From NCBI GenBank assembly GCA_026394265.1, contig JAPKYO010000038.1, positions 1 through 51,388 on the forward strand: a stretch of DNA of 51,388 bases. Reading direction: 5' to 3'. Below the pieces are notes generated by a model. It ran no database searches. It was not told the origin of the DNA and saw only the letters and a program-made list of their open reading frames with translations. A program made the position numbers and the translations under genes. Every line of letters begins with the position of its first letter. Position 1 is the first letter of the stretch. The stretch comes from Candidatus Bathyarchaeota archaeon (GTDB lineage Archaea > Thermoproteota > Bathyarchaeia > TCS64). Shown here piece by piece: positions 25,151 to 33,936 of the stretch.

Positions 25151-26140
25151 ATGCTTCGCCTCGGTATAATCGGCTGCGGTAGGGTCACAACGATGTTCCA
25201 CCTCAAGGCCATCGAAGCCTCTGGGGTCGTGGAGCTTGTCAGCATCTCGGATAAGGGTGGTGAGCAGCTCGCTGAGGTCAAGGGCGCGACGGGTGTCGGC
25301 CACGCCTGCGGCGACTACCACGAGCTACTTGCCAAGCCGGAGGTTGAGGCGGTCGCGATAAACACGCCACCCCGCTTCCACGAGGAGATGACACTCGAAG
25401 CACTCGCGGCGGGCAAGCATGTGCTCTGCGAGAAGCCCCTAGCACAGACGGTCGAGGGCTGCGAGAGGGTCAAGCAGGCGAAGGGGGGTCTCGTCGTCCT
25501 CCCCGCCCACAACTACGTCTACACCCCCGCCCTCTACAGGATGGAGGAGAAGGTCAAGCAGGGCGCAATAGGGGCGGTCAGGAGCGTCAAGCTCAACTTC
25601 GAGAACAACCTCGGCATGTACGGCTCCAAGACCGATTTCCGCACGAAGGACCCACGCGGCATCGTCGAGGACGTGATGCCACACATACTCAGCGTCGCGG
25701 GCATCGTCGCCGGGAGGCCGAGCAGGGTCCTGGACGTCTCCGGTGTCTGCAGGAAGTACGATGTCTGCGACAACCTGCACGCGGACGTCGAGACGGAGCA
25801 GGGCATAAAGCTCGACTGCACCGCAAGCTGGACGCGCATGATCCCCACCTTCGCCGTCGCCATCGAGGGGGAGAAGGGCAGGATCACCAGTGACTTCGCC
25901 ATAAATCCCTACAGCTACACAGTCGAAGCCGAGGGCAGGAAGACGAAGACAAGCGAGAGGGGCGCGGGCTGGTACCTAGACCTCATCCAGTTCAAGCACC
26001 CCAGCTTCCCGGAGCAGTACAGGCACCTCGACAAACTCGTCCACGGTGGCGGGGAGCCGAGGATCACGATAGACGACGAGATCGCAATGCTCGGTGTCAT
26101 GAAGGAGATGGGGGACAGGATCGCCCCCGGAGGCAAGTAG
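25151..26140 (+). CDS. Gfo/Idh/MocA family oxidoreductase
   Basis: The Rossmann N-terminus (RLGIIGCGRVTTMFHLKAI), the catalytic/cofactor CEKPLAQ (EKP) motif and the C-terminal beta-sheet domain are all visible in 329 residues. Members oxidise or reduce sugars and cyclitols with NAD(P). The substrate is unknown. The DUF362 gene follows after 1 nt, so they share a transcript. Confidence 0.92.
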   Translation: MLRLGIIGCGRVTTMFHLKAIEASGVVELVSISDKGGEQLAEVKGATGVGHACGDYHELLAKPEVEAVAINTPPRFHEEMTLEALAAGKHVLCEKPLAQTVEGCERVKQAKGGLVVLPAHNYVYTPALYRMEEKVKQGAIGAVRSVKLNFENNLGMYGSKTDFRTKDPRGIVEDVMPHILSVAGIVAGRPSRVLDVSGVCRKYDVCDNLHADVETEQGIKLDCTASWTRMIPTFAVAIEGEKGRITSDFAINPYSYTVEAEGRKTKTSERGAGWYLDLIQFKHPSFPEQYRHLDKLVHGGGEPRITIDDEIAMLGVMKEMGDRIAPGGK

Positions 26141-26141
26141 C

Positions 26142-27011
26142 ATGGCGAAGGTCGCACTCGTCAAGGCGGATGCGGACATTGACGCATCGGTCAGGAGAGC
26201 GGTCGATCTCGCCGGTGGCCTTCAGATCAAGGCGGGAATGAGGGTCGTCATAAAGCCGAACGTCTGCAACGCCAAGAACCCGCAGGGCATGGTGCTCACA
26301 GACTTCGCAGTCGTCGAGGCCGCCGTCAAGATGGTCAGGGAGAAGGGCTGCGAGCCCCTCGTGGTCGAATCCGATAACATTGCGGATACCGCCGATAACC
26401 GCGTCAGGGACTCCGGCCTCATGGCGAAGTTGGAGGAGTGGGGCGTCAAGTTCCTCAACCTCAGCAGGGACGAGTGTGTTCCCCACAGGGTCGCCGACAC
26501 CGAGATCATGATCCCGAAGACCATGCTCGAAGCCGACTACGTCCTCAACCTCGCCAAGATGAAGACCTGCGCCCACACAACCGTCACACTCGGCATAAAG
26601 AATCTCTATGGCTGCTTCCAGGAGGCGAAGAAGAGCCGCCTGCACAAGAAGCTCGACGTGGTCCTACCCTACCTAGCCAAGACGATTAGGACGGACATGA
26701 CGGTCATCGACGGGATGACTTGCATGGAGGGTAATGGCCCAGTCGTCGGCAACCCCCGCAGGATGGGCGTCCTCGTGGCGGGCACCGACGTCGTAGCCGT
26801 GGACAGCTTCTGCGTCAGGCTTATGGGCTTCAAGCCGGAGGAGATAGGCCACGTCGCAAACACGGCACTCCTCGGCGTGGGCCAGATCGACGGGTACGAG
26901 GTGGTTGGGGACCCATGGGAGGGCTTCGTCTGCCAGTTCGAGCGCCCCTACTCGCTCAAGGCGACTTTCAAATCGCTCGGGGCGGTGAGGGACGTCTACC
27001 TCAAACGGTAA
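26142..27011 (+). CDS. DUF362 domain protein
   Basis: The 289-residue protein shows the DUF362 core: KAGMRVVIKPNVC, PLVVESDNIA, ADYVLNLAKMKTCAHTTVTLGIKNLYG and VVAVDSFCVRLMGF. The cysteines (PNVC, KTC, MTC) might bind a metal, but no ferredoxin module is fused as in some relatives. Function is unknown. It is tightly linked to the Gfo/Idh/MocA gene. Confidence 0.85.
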   Translation: MAKVALVKADADIDASVRRAVDLAGGLQIKAGMRVVIKPNVCNAKNPQGMVLTDFAVVEAAVKMVREKGCEPLVVESDNIADTADNRVRDSGLMAKLEEWGVKFLNLSRDECVPHRVADTEIMIPKTMLEADYVLNLAKMKTCAHTTVTLGIKNLYGCFQEAKKSRLHKKLDVVLPYLAKTIRTDMTVIDGMTCMEGNGPVVGNPRRMGVLVAGTDVVAVDSFCVRLMGFKPEEIGHVANTALLGVGQIDGYEVVGDPWEGFVCQFERPYSLKATFKSLGAVRDVYLKR

Positions 27012-27050
27012 TCGTCTCCCGTCGATGCTTTCTTCGATCCCTGTCGATTC

Positions 27051-27060
27051 GCTTAAATAG
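27051..27060 (+). promoter_or_regulatory. TATA box of the mevalonate-entry operon
   Basis: GCTTAAATAG lies 45-54 bp before ATG 27105. Transcription would start near 27080, leaving a short leader with the ribosome-binding site GGAGAGGT (about 27089-27096). Confidence 0.55.
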
Positions 27061-27104
27061 AAACCTGTCAACCTATCTCCAAGTTTCCGGAGAGGTTAGA
27101 GCAG

Positions 27105-28139
27105 ATGAAGACTCTCATCAGGGTCGGCATAGCGGGCTACGGCGCCTATGTGCCGATGTACAGGCTCAAGGCCGCCGAGGTCAACCGCATGTGGGGCACC
27201 TCGGGGGAGCCCGTCGAGGAGAAGGCCGTCGTGGCCCTCGACGAGGACACAGTCACCATCGCGGTCGAGTGCGCCCGCCAAGCCGTCAAGCGCTCGGGCG
27301 TAGACCCGGCCCAGATCGGCGCCGTCTACGTCGGCACCGAGTCCAAGCCATACGCCGTAAAGCCCTCGGGCACGATTGTTGCCGAGGTCATCGGCGCAAC
27401 CCCGAGCGTCTCCACCGCCGACATGGAGTTCGCCTGCAAGGCGGGCACCGAGGCGATGCAGACCTGCATCGGCCTCGTCGGCAGCGGGATGCAGAAGTAC
27501 GCCATGGGAATAGGCGCGGACACCGCGCAGGGCAAGCCCATGGACGCGCTGGAGTACACCGCCGCCTGCGGAGGCGCAGCATTCCTCATCGGCCCAGCCG
27601 AGGAGAGCGTCGCCGAGCTAGAGGCCTCGTACAGCTTCGTGACGGACACGCCCGACTTCTGGCGCAGGCCGAAGGAGATGTATCCCCGCCACGGCAACAG
27701 GTTCACGGGGGAGCCAGCCTACTTCAAGCACATCACCGGCGCGGGCAAGGCGCTCCTCGCGGAGACGGGATACAAGCCCACCGACTTCAAGTGGGCAGTA
27801 TTCCACCAGCCGAACGCCAAGTTCCCGATCAACGTCGCCAAGATGCTCGGGTTCAGCATGGACCAGATCAACCCCGGACTCGTCTCACCCGTCGTCGGCA
27901 ACACCTACGCCGGTTCTAGCCCGCTGGGACTCGCCGCGACGCTGGACGTCGCCGAGCCCGGTGACAGGATATTCATGGTCAGCTACGGCAGCGGCTCCGG
28001 CAGCGACGCCTTCGTCTGGAAGGTCAGGGAGCCCATAAAGCACCGCCGCGGCGGACCAAAGGTCAAGAGCTACATAGACAGGAAGAGGTACGTCGACTAC
28101 GCGACCTACCTCCGCCACAGGGGGCAGATCATAGCATGA
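27105..28139 (+). CDS. Hydroxymethylglutaryl-CoA synthase, archaeal type
   Basis: The enzyme condenses acetyl-CoA with acetoacetyl-CoA to HMG-CoA, early in the mevalonate pathway for archaeal lipids. The nucleophilic cysteine is intact (C111 in DMEFACKAGTEAMQ), as are the catalytic Glu (VYVGTES, E79) and His (VFHQPNAKFP). The length of 344 is normal. The stop overlaps the thiolase-like start as ATGA. Confidence 0.95.
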   Translation: MKTLIRVGIAGYGAYVPMYRLKAAEVNRMWGTSGEPVEEKAVVALDEDTVTIAVECARQAVKRSGVDPAQIGAVYVGTESKPYAVKPSGTIVAEVIGATPSVSTADMEFACKAGTEAMQTCIGLVGSGMQKYAMGIGADTAQGKPMDALEYTAACGGAAFLIGPAEESVAELEASYSFVTDTPDFWRRPKEMYPRHGNRFTGEPAYFKHITGAGKALLAETGYKPTDFKWAVFHQPNAKFPINVAKMLGFSMDQINPGLVSPVVGNTYAGSSPLGLAATLDVAEPGDRIFMVSYGSGSGSDAFVWKVREPIKHRRGGPKVKSYIDRKRYVDYATYLRHRGQIIA

Positions 28140-29278
28140 GAAAGGTAGCAGTAGCCGGAATAGGCTTCACCAAGGTGGGTGAGCCATGGGAGAGGAACGT
28201 CAAGGAGCTCTTCGCCGAGGCCGCCCTAGGCGCGTTAAAGGACGCGGCACACACGGAGCTTGATCAGCTCTACGTCGCCAACATGATGGGCGCACACCTT
28301 CAGGGACAGATCGGCATGGGCGCAATGATGGCGGAGGCCATCGGCAGACCCGGCCTATCCGCCGTCAGGATCGAGGCGGGGCAGGCAAGCGGCGGAGTCG
28401 CCTTCAACGAGGGCGTCAAGGCCGTCGCCTCGGGCATGAGCGACTGGGTACTCGTCGGCGGAGTCGAGAAGATGAGCGACCTCCTCCCCGAGGCCGTCAC
28501 AACCGCCCTAGCGGGAGCGGAGGACCAAGAATACACCGCCTACACCGGAGTCACCAAGACCGGCCTCTCAGCCATACTCCACAGGCTCTACAGCCACACG
28601 TACGGCGCCACGCCGGAGGAGATCGGGTGGTTCGCGGCGCGCAGCCACGAAAACGCCGTAGGCGTAGCCCACGCCCAGTACGCCTTCAAGCTAAGCATCG
28701 AACGCGTAATGACGAGCCCGATGGAGGCGGACCCCATCAGGATGATGGAGTGCGCCGCGGTCGCAGACGGCGCAGCGGCCATCCTACTCGGCCCAGCTGA
28801 CAAGATCGCAACCGGAATCGAGGTCGTGGCCTCAACCGTCGCCACCGACCACCTATCCCTCGCCGCCCGCAAGCACCCACTCACACTCGAAGCCGTCAAG
28901 AAGGCCGCGGCCAAGGCATACGAAGTCGCCAAGGTCAAGCCAAAGGACATCGACGTCCTCGAAGTCACCGACGACACAACCATCGACGGCGTCCTCAGCC
29001 TCGAAGACCTCGGCTTCGCCGAGAAGGGCAAGGGTGCGAAGATGGTGGCGCAGGGCGCAACGACACGCACCGGAGAGATACCGACCAACAACTTCGGCGG
29101 ATTAAAGGCCCGCGGCAACCCGATAGGCGCCACGGGGCTCTACCAGATCGCGGAGACGGTCATGCAGCTACGCGGCAAGGCGGGGGCGAATCAGGTCCCC
29201 GACGCGAAGATTGGGATGGCCCAGAGCATGGCGGGCGTGGGCTCGACCTGCTCCGTCGCCATCCTCAGGAGGGTCTAA
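28136..29278 (+). CDS. Thiolase-superfamily protein of the HMG-CoA synthase cluster, catalytic residues replaced
   Basis: By position and overall sequence this is the archaeal acetyl-CoA C-acetyltransferase-like partner of HMG-CoA synthase and the DUF35 protein, which in a methanogen form one complex that channels acetoacetyl-CoA. The 380 residues align well by eye, for example VGGVEKMS and RTGEIPTNNFGGLKARG. However, the nucleophilic-Cys position in EAxCASGG is Gln (Q83, EAGQASGG), the catalytic GHPxGATG is GNPIGATG, and the HDAF-type box reads TDDT. So it may not be an active thiolase. It overlaps HMG-CoA synthase by 4 nt. Confidence 0.85.
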   Translation: MRKVAVAGIGFTKVGEPWERNVKELFAEAALGALKDAAHTELDQLYVANMMGAHLQGQIGMGAMMAEAIGRPGLSAVRIEAGQASGGVAFNEGVKAVASGMSDWVLVGGVEKMSDLLPEAVTTALAGAEDQEYTAYTGVTKTGLSAILHRLYSHTYGATPEEIGWFAARSHENAVGVAHAQYAFKLSIERVMTSPMEADPIRMMECAAVADGAAAILLGPADKIATGIEVVASTVATDHLSLAARKHPLTLEAVKKAAAKAYEVAKVKPKDIDVLEVTDDTTIDGVLSLEDLGFAEKGKGAKMVAQGATTRTGEIPTNNFGGLKARGNPIGATGLYQIAETVMQLRGKAGANQVPDAKIGMAQSMAGVGSTCSVAILRRV

Positions 29279-29280
29279 GG

Positions 29281-29673
29281 ATGAGTGTACCAAGGTACTG
29301 GCGTGAGGAGAAGCCCCGCTACAGGCTCATGGGTGAGGAGTGCGCCAAGTGCGGCGCCAAGCATTACCCCAAGACGCCCGTATGCAGCTGCGGGGGCACC
29401 GAGTTCAAGCCATACAAGCTCGCCGAGGCGGGCAAGGTCCAGAGCTGGACCGTCATCAGGAACGCGCCCCTCGGCTACGAGAAATTCACACCATACGTCG
29501 TCGCCCTCATCGAGCTTGATGACGGCGTCCACATCCTCAGCCAGGTAGTGGACATCGAACCCGAAGCGATCAAGGCAGGGATGAAGGTCGAGTACGCCTT
29601 CCGCAAGGTCACCGAGGACGGGCAGGCGGGACTACTCCAGTATGGGTACAAGTTCCGCCCCGTCGTCGACTAA
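29281..29673 (+). CDS. DUF35 zinc-ribbon / OB-fold protein of the HMG-CoA synthase-thiolase complex
   Basis: The N-terminal rubredoxin-like zinc ribbon has C21, C24, C35 and C37; the remainder is an OB-fold (VQSWTVIRNAPLGYEKFTPYVVALIEL). In archaea DUF35 proteins join thiolase to HMG-CoA synthase. It starts 2 nt after the thiolase-like stop. Length, 130, is standard. Confidence 0.93.
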   Translation: MSVPRYWREEKPRYRLMGEECAKCGAKHYPKTPVCSCGGTEFKPYKLAEAGKVQSWTVIRNAPLGYEKFTPYVVALIELDDGVHILSQVVDIEPEAIKAGMKVEYAFRKVTEDGQAGLLQYGYKFRPVVD

Positions 29674-29678
29674 CCCCG

Positions 29679-29694
29679 CCTTAATTTTTTAAGG
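29679..29694 (+). terminator. Hairpin terminator after the mevalonate-entry operon
   Basis: CCTTAA and TTAAGG form a perfect inverted repeat around TTTT (CCTTAATTTTTTAAGG), beginning 5 nt after the DUF35 stop. The internal T-run could itself end archaeal transcription. Confidence 0.45.
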
Positions 29695-29731
29695 AATAAC
29701 CATTAATAGGCTGCCAGCCTCTCGACTTTTT

Positions 29732-30436
29732 ATGCCAAGGAAGCTGCTCGTCGGCGTCATCGGCGATTTTCGACCCACCTACGATACGCACACGATGACT
29801 AACCTCGCCTTCCGCCACTCGGCTGACCACCTGGGGGTTGGTGTGGAGGTCGAGTGGCTGCCCACACCCGCCCTGGACGGGGACGTTGACGCGAAGATGA
29901 AGCGATTCAATGCCTTCCTCTGCGCCCCGGGGAGCCCATACAAGAGCCCCGAGGGCGCCCTCAACGGCATCCGGTATGCCCGGGAGAACGATATGCCATT
30001 CATCGGCACCTGCGGGGGCTGCCAGAACGCGATCATAGAGTTCGCGAGGAACGTCATGGGCATCGAGGACGCGGAGCACGCCGAGGAGCACCCTGATGGG
30101 GAGAACCTCTTCGTAACCCCCCTCACCTGCTCGATGGTTGGCAAGGTCGAGGAGGTAAAGATCATCCCTAGGACACGCGCCTCCAAGGTCTACGGCTCCA
30201 AGAGCACGATGGAGAAGTTCTACTGCAACTACGGACTCAACCCCTCACGGAGGAAAGATATAGAGGCAGCGGGACTCCGCGTCTCCGGCCTCGACGCCGG
30301 CGGCGAGGTAAGGGTACTAGAACTACCCGAGGCACGCTTCTACTTCGCCACCCTCTTCGTCCCGCAGGCGACCTCCTCCCAGGAGCGCCCGCACCCTATG
30401 ATAACCGGACTACTCAAAGCCGCGCAGACCGGATAG
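29732..30436 (+). CDS. Class I glutamine amidotransferase, CTP synthase-like
   Basis: The 234-residue protein resembles the glutaminase half of CTP synthase without the synthetase domain. The nucleophile elbow is GTCGGCQ. The N-terminal GDFRPTYDTH, the LCAPGSPYKSPEGAL loop and the C-terminal ERPHPM region support the family. The acceptor of the ammonia is unknown, and no synthetase half is encoded next to it. A T-run terminator follows. Confidence 0.82.
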   Translation: MPRKLLVGVIGDFRPTYDTHTMTNLAFRHSADHLGVGVEVEWLPTPALDGDVDAKMKRFNAFLCAPGSPYKSPEGALNGIRYARENDMPFIGTCGGCQNAIIEFARNVMGIEDAEHAEEHPDGENLFVTPLTCSMVGKVEEVKIIPRTRASKVYGSKSTMEKFYCNYGLNPSRRKDIEAAGLRVSGLDAGGEVRVLELPEARFYFATLFVPQATSSQERPHPMITGLLKAAQTG

Positions 30437-30455
30437 CCCTGCCTCGTAGTCTAAG

Positions 30456-30471
30456 TTTTTTTTTAATTTTT
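30456..30471 (+). terminator. T-rich terminator
   Basis: Nine T, AA, then five T follow the amidotransferase stop by about 20 nt, a typical archaeal terminator. Confidence 0.55.
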
Positions 30472-30498
30472 GATATATATCAACTCTACCTAGAAAAG

Positions 30499-30945
30499 CT
30501 ATAGTCTCCGCCCCGTAGATGGATTTCTCTTATCGGCGAGAAACTCCAACTCCACATCGAAGGGATCTCTACCCATCTCGCGTACCAACTCAGCCTCCCT
30601 ATCAAGAAAAAGCGCAACAAGATGATGCTTCTCCGCCAAGGCAAGCGTATAACAATCAGCCAACGCGATAGGTCTAAAACACTTCATCCTCGCGGCGGTC
30701 TCCATGAGCTCCGCAGCAGGCTCAAGATCCATTAGGCCGGAGAAGATCAAGTTGTCTACGTGATTTTTTGCCTTATCGAACCCTATCCGTCGGCATAGGA
30801 GATAGAGCACCTCGGTGAGGGCGAGTTCATGCGTGAAGGCCACGACCTCACCGGACTTCATCGCCTCCCTGAACATATCACCGATGTCCGAGTTCGTGGC
30901 GACCTCGTACAGGACGCCCCCATCAACGGCGTAGTAGCCTTTCAA
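30499..30945 (-). CDS. vapC: PIN-domain ribonuclease, VapC-like toxin
   Basis: The four acidic PIN positions are present: D8 (YYAVDGG), E45 (LALTEVLYLL), D97 (ALADCYTLALA) and D115 (LFLDREAEL). It has 148 residues. The TTG start lies inside the upstream antitoxin gene (23-nt overlap), the classic vapBC order with the antitoxin first. Such toxins cleave tRNA or rRNA. Confidence 0.88.
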   Translation of the reverse strand: MKGYYAVDGGVLYEVATNSDIGDMFREAMKSGEVVAFTHELALTEVLYLLCRRIGFDKAKNHVDNLIFSGLMDLEPAAELMETAARMKCFRPIALADCYTLALAEKHHLVALFLDREAELVREMGRDPFDVELEFLADKRNPSTGRRL

Positions 30946-31174
30946 GTCTCTCCTCGTCCATTTGCCTATCCTTACGGAGTTCCTCTAGACCCTCCTTGGA
31001 GTCTAATCCCTCGACCACAAACTCGTCTAGAAGCTCGGGGCGTATCCTCTTCTTCCCAATTAGGTATCTTATAACGTCGTTGTAGTTAACGCGTCGACCA
31101 AGCTTCATCTGTAGCTCGGCGGATATCTTCAACAACTCGTCCCTGACGTCGTTGTCGACGGCGATGGTCGTCAC
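30923..31174 (-). CDS. vapB: VapB-like antitoxin
   Basis: This charged protein of 83 residues has a short N-terminal strand (TTIAVDNDVRDELLKI), a helical region (YNDVIRYLIGKKR) consistent with a ribbon-helix-helix DNA-binding domain, and a long acidic-basic helical tail that would wrap the toxin. The start is GTG 31174, preceded by A/T-rich TATA-like sequence (about 31190-31200) that predicts a leaderless message. Confidence 0.8.
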   Translation of the reverse strand: MTTIAVDNDVRDELLKISAELQMKLGRRVNYNDVIRYLIGKKRIRPELLDEFVVEGLDSKEGLEELRKDRQMDEERLERLLRR

Positions 31175-31276
31175 GTTATATCAATTATAAAACTTATAAC
31201 TTCTATAATTAAATGTTGTGTGTTCTTTTACTACATTTATATTTCTCACCCCCAACAAGAGGGTGAGCTGCAAAGA

Positions 31277-32821
31277 ATGTCCACGGGCAACATATACGAG
31301 ACCATCACCGAGATCGCCAAGAGGCGCGGCTTCTTCTGGCCGAGCTTCGAGATATACGGAAACATAGCGGGCTTCACGACATACGGCGACGTGGGCGTCA
31401 AGCTCAAGCGCAACATAGAGGCACAGTGGAGGGAATCCTTCGTCAGGCGCCAGGGCTTCTTCGAGATCGAGGACCCCATCGTGAACAGCGGCAAGGTCTT
31501 CGAGGCGAGCGGCCACCTCGCCAACTTCAAGGAGTACGCCGCATCCTGCAGCCAGTGCGGGCGCGGCTTCCGCGCCGACCACCTCATCGAGGAGAAGACC
31601 GGCTTGGAGCACGTCGAGGCGCAGGGCGGGGAAGCGATAAAGAGGCTGCTCGTCGAGAACGGGATCAAGTGCCCGGTCTGCGGGGGCGCCCTGAAGGAGC
31701 CTACGCTCGTGCTCACCATGTTCCAGACACAGATTGGAGCAACCGGGACCGAGGTCGGCTACATGCGCCCCGAGGCGGCCCAGGGCATGTTCACAAACTT
31801 CAAGCGCTGCTACCAGGCAAACAGGGAGCGCATCCCCTTCGCCATAAGCCAGCAGGGCAAGGTGATGAGGAACGAGGTCAGCCCCCGCAGGGGCATGCAC
31901 AGGCTCCGCGAGTTCACCATCATGGAGCTTGAGCTGTTCTTCGACCCCCAGAACCCCGCGTGCCCGTGGCTGAAGGACGTGGAGGAGGAGAAGGTCCGCC
32001 TCATCACCGAGGAGATGGAGGAGAAGGGCAGCAAGGAGCCGATAGAGGTCACCGTCAAGGAGGCAGTCTCGAAGGGACTCGTGATCACGGAGTGGCAGGG
32101 CTACTTCATGGGCGTCGGCAAGCGCTTCATGCAGAGCCTCGGCGTCCCCTCGGAGAGGCAGCAGTTCCGCGCCCACCAACCACAGGAGCGCAGCCACTAC
32201 AGCAGCCAGACATTCGACCACGAGGTCTACACAAAGAGCTGGGGCTGGATCGAGGTAGCGGGCCACGCGAACAGGACCGACTACGACCTCAACGCCCACA
32301 TGAAGGGCAGCAAGGTGGACATGAGCGTCCCCCGCAAGGACGGCACACGCTACATCCCACACGTCATAGAGCCGTCATACGGGCTGGACAGGCTCACGTT
32401 CGTCACCATGGAGACGGCCTACGAGCTACGCGAGACGGCGAAGGAGAAGAGGACCATCTTCCGCTTCCCACGGAACCTCGCGCCCTACCAGGTCTCCGTC
32501 CAGCCGCTCGTCACAAAGGATGGCCTCCCCGAGAAGGCTATGACCGTCTACGATGCAGTGTTGGCGGAGGGCTACAGGGCGGTCTTCGACGACGGCGGCA
32601 GCATCGGGCGCCGATACGCGCGCCAGGACGAGGTCGGCACACCCCTCGCCGTCACAATCGACTACACCACCATGGAGAAGGGCGTACTCACCCTCCGCGA
32701 GAGGGACAGCTGGGAGCAGGTCACCCTGCACGTCGACGAACTACCCGCGAGGCTGCACGCCTACTTCAAGGGCGCCGAGTTCAGGAGCCTTGGGCAGCTG
32801 GTCGTGCGCGGCGCAGAGTAA
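31277..32821 (+). CDS. glyS: Glycyl-tRNA synthetase, archaeal/eukaryal type
   Basis: This class II synthetase has the motif 2 region MRNEVSPRRGMHRLREFTIMELELFF, motif 3 EPSYGLDRL and a zinc-binding insertion (CSQCGRGF ... CPVCGG). I choose ATG 31277 (MSTGNIYETITEIAKRRGFFW), which matches the family N-terminus and follows GAGGGTGAG; the longer frame to 31220 adds 19 poor residues. The 514-residue protein ends in the anticodon-binding domain. Confidence 0.95.
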   Translation: MSTGNIYETITEIAKRRGFFWPSFEIYGNIAGFTTYGDVGVKLKRNIEAQWRESFVRRQGFFEIEDPIVNSGKVFEASGHLANFKEYAASCSQCGRGFRADHLIEEKTGLEHVEAQGGEAIKRLLVENGIKCPVCGGALKEPTLVLTMFQTQIGATGTEVGYMRPEAAQGMFTNFKRCYQANRERIPFAISQQGKVMRNEVSPRRGMHRLREFTIMELELFFDPQNPACPWLKDVEEEKVRLITEEMEEKGSKEPIEVTVKEAVSKGLVITEWQGYFMGVGKRFMQSLGVPSERQQFRAHQPQERSHYSSQTFDHEVYTKSWGWIEVAGHANRTDYDLNAHMKGSKVDMSVPRKDGTRYIPHVIEPSYGLDRLTFVTMETAYELRETAKEKRTIFRFPRNLAPYQVSVQPLVTKDGLPEKAMTVYDAVLAEGYRAVFDDGGSIGRRYARQDEVGTPLAVTIDYTTMEKGVLTLRERDSWEQVTLHVDELPARLHAYFKGAEFRSLGQLVVRGAE

Positions 32822-32978
32822 CGTAGCCCGCCACTCCCTCGACCTCGGCGACGTAGACGCCGTCGAGGACACGTGAAACACCCTTATCGTCCTTCAGCGC
32901 GACCCCCTCCGGGGTCCCCTTGACGAGTCTGACCTTCTCCATGAACAATTCCTTCTCGAGGTAGACGCGGAACAGCAT
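32781..32978 (-). CDS. Small hypothetical protein
   Basis: The 65-residue frame reads as a beta-rich small protein (KVRLVKGTPEGVALKDDKGVSR, VYVAEVEGVAGYVT), consistent with a real product. It has an ATG at 32978 and a TATA-like GTTTTACGG about 35-40 bp upstream, and it converges on glyS with a 41-nt overlap. I do not recognise the family. An internal ATG at 32942 is possible. Confidence 0.5.
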   Translation of the reverse strand: MLFRVYLEKELFMEKVRLVKGTPEGVALKDDKGVSRVLDGVYVAEVEGVAGYVTLRRARPAAQGS

Positions 32979-33025
32979 ACCGACTCGGCTGATGAGTCGC
33001 CGCGGGGCCGTAAAACGTTTCGGGG

Positions 33026-33850
33026 CTACATGCGGCGGATGGTGCCGCCGCCGGCCTCGTCGACGCGGCGCTTGTACTCGGCCATGAAGGCGGTCATCCT
33101 CTCCTCCGCCTCACGAGTCGAGTTGCCCTGGACGACTATGTCGACCTTTATCTCCTTGACCTTGCTCCGGTCCTCCTCAGCCTCGGGGGGCGTGGCGGCG
33201 TTCTTTATGTAGATCTCGGGGTAGTCGGCCTGCAGCTTGGTGTAGACGGGGAAGAAGTCCTTCCAGACCATGGCGACGCCGTATGTGTGGCCGAGGAGCT
33301 TGTGCTTGGCCTCCGCCTCGAGGACGGGGGCGATGTGCTCGTTGAACATGCCCTGCATCTCCTGCGGGACGCCGGGGAGGGTGAAGATGAGTTTGCCCAT
33401 GTGCAGGAGCTTCATGCCTACGCTCATGCCGACGTGGTTCTGTATGGCCTCTGAGCCCTCCAGGATGCGTGTCATGCGTGCGCCGCGCTTAAGGTCGCTT
33501 CCGCGCCGCTCGTAGATCTCCTTGATCTTCTGGAACCCGACGGGGTCGTTTATGACCGCCTTGCTGAGGGCGCGCCCTATGGCGTCTACCGTGAAGTCGT
33601 CCTCGGATGGGCCGAGTCCGCCGGTGAATATGATTATCTCGGCGTCCCTGTCGAGTGCGCCGATGAGGGCGTCCCTCATGTCGTCGTAGTCGTCCCCGAC
33701 CATCGTGACGCGGCGGAGCTCAGCGCCTATCTCGGTGAGGCGCTTCGCCAACCAGTTGCTGTTCGTGTCGAGAATCCTGCCGTAGATGAGCTCGTCACCC
33801 GTGGCGATTAACTCGACCCGTGGACTCCCCTTGTGCTTCACGGCATCCAT
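33026..33850 (-). CDS. CinA-type MoCF/molybdopterin-binding domain protein
   Basis: The protein has ELIATGDELIYGRILDTNSNWLAKRL and IIFTGGLGPSEDDFTVDAIGRAL, the MoaB/Mog fold as found in CinA N-terminal domains. It has 274 residues and no C-terminal NMN-deamidase domain. In CinA this fold carries ADP-ribose pyrophosphatase-like activity; in MoaB/Mog it adenylates molybdopterin. The substrate is not determined. The start is ATG 33850. Confidence 0.87.
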   Translation of the reverse strand: MDAVKHKGSPRVELIATGDELIYGRILDTNSNWLAKRLTEIGAELRRVTMVGDDYDDMRDALIGALDRDAEIIIFTGGLGPSEDDFTVDAIGRALSKAVINDPVGFQKIKEIYERRGSDLKRGARMTRILEGSEAIQNHVGMSVGMKLLHMGKLIFTLPGVPQEMQGMFNEHIAPVLEAEAKHKLLGHTYGVAMVWKDFFPVYTKLQADYPEIYIKNAATPPEAEEDRSKVKEIKVDIVVQGNSTREAEERMTAFMAEYKRRVDEAGGGTIRRM

Positions 33851-33936
33851 CAGGGGCGCGGGTGGCTTATATTGCCTTTCGTGGGGTCGACGGCTCGATG
33901 AGAAGAACTAAATTCCCCAGAGGCGGATAACGTTAC

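Noticed and set aside
31181..32362. A 393-codon open frame antisense to glyS
   Set aside because: It mirrors the codon pattern of glycyl-tRNA synthetase, is Leu/Val/Ala-rich without any motif, and lacks a promoter. High G+C with C/G wobble bases opens long antisense frames throughout the window.
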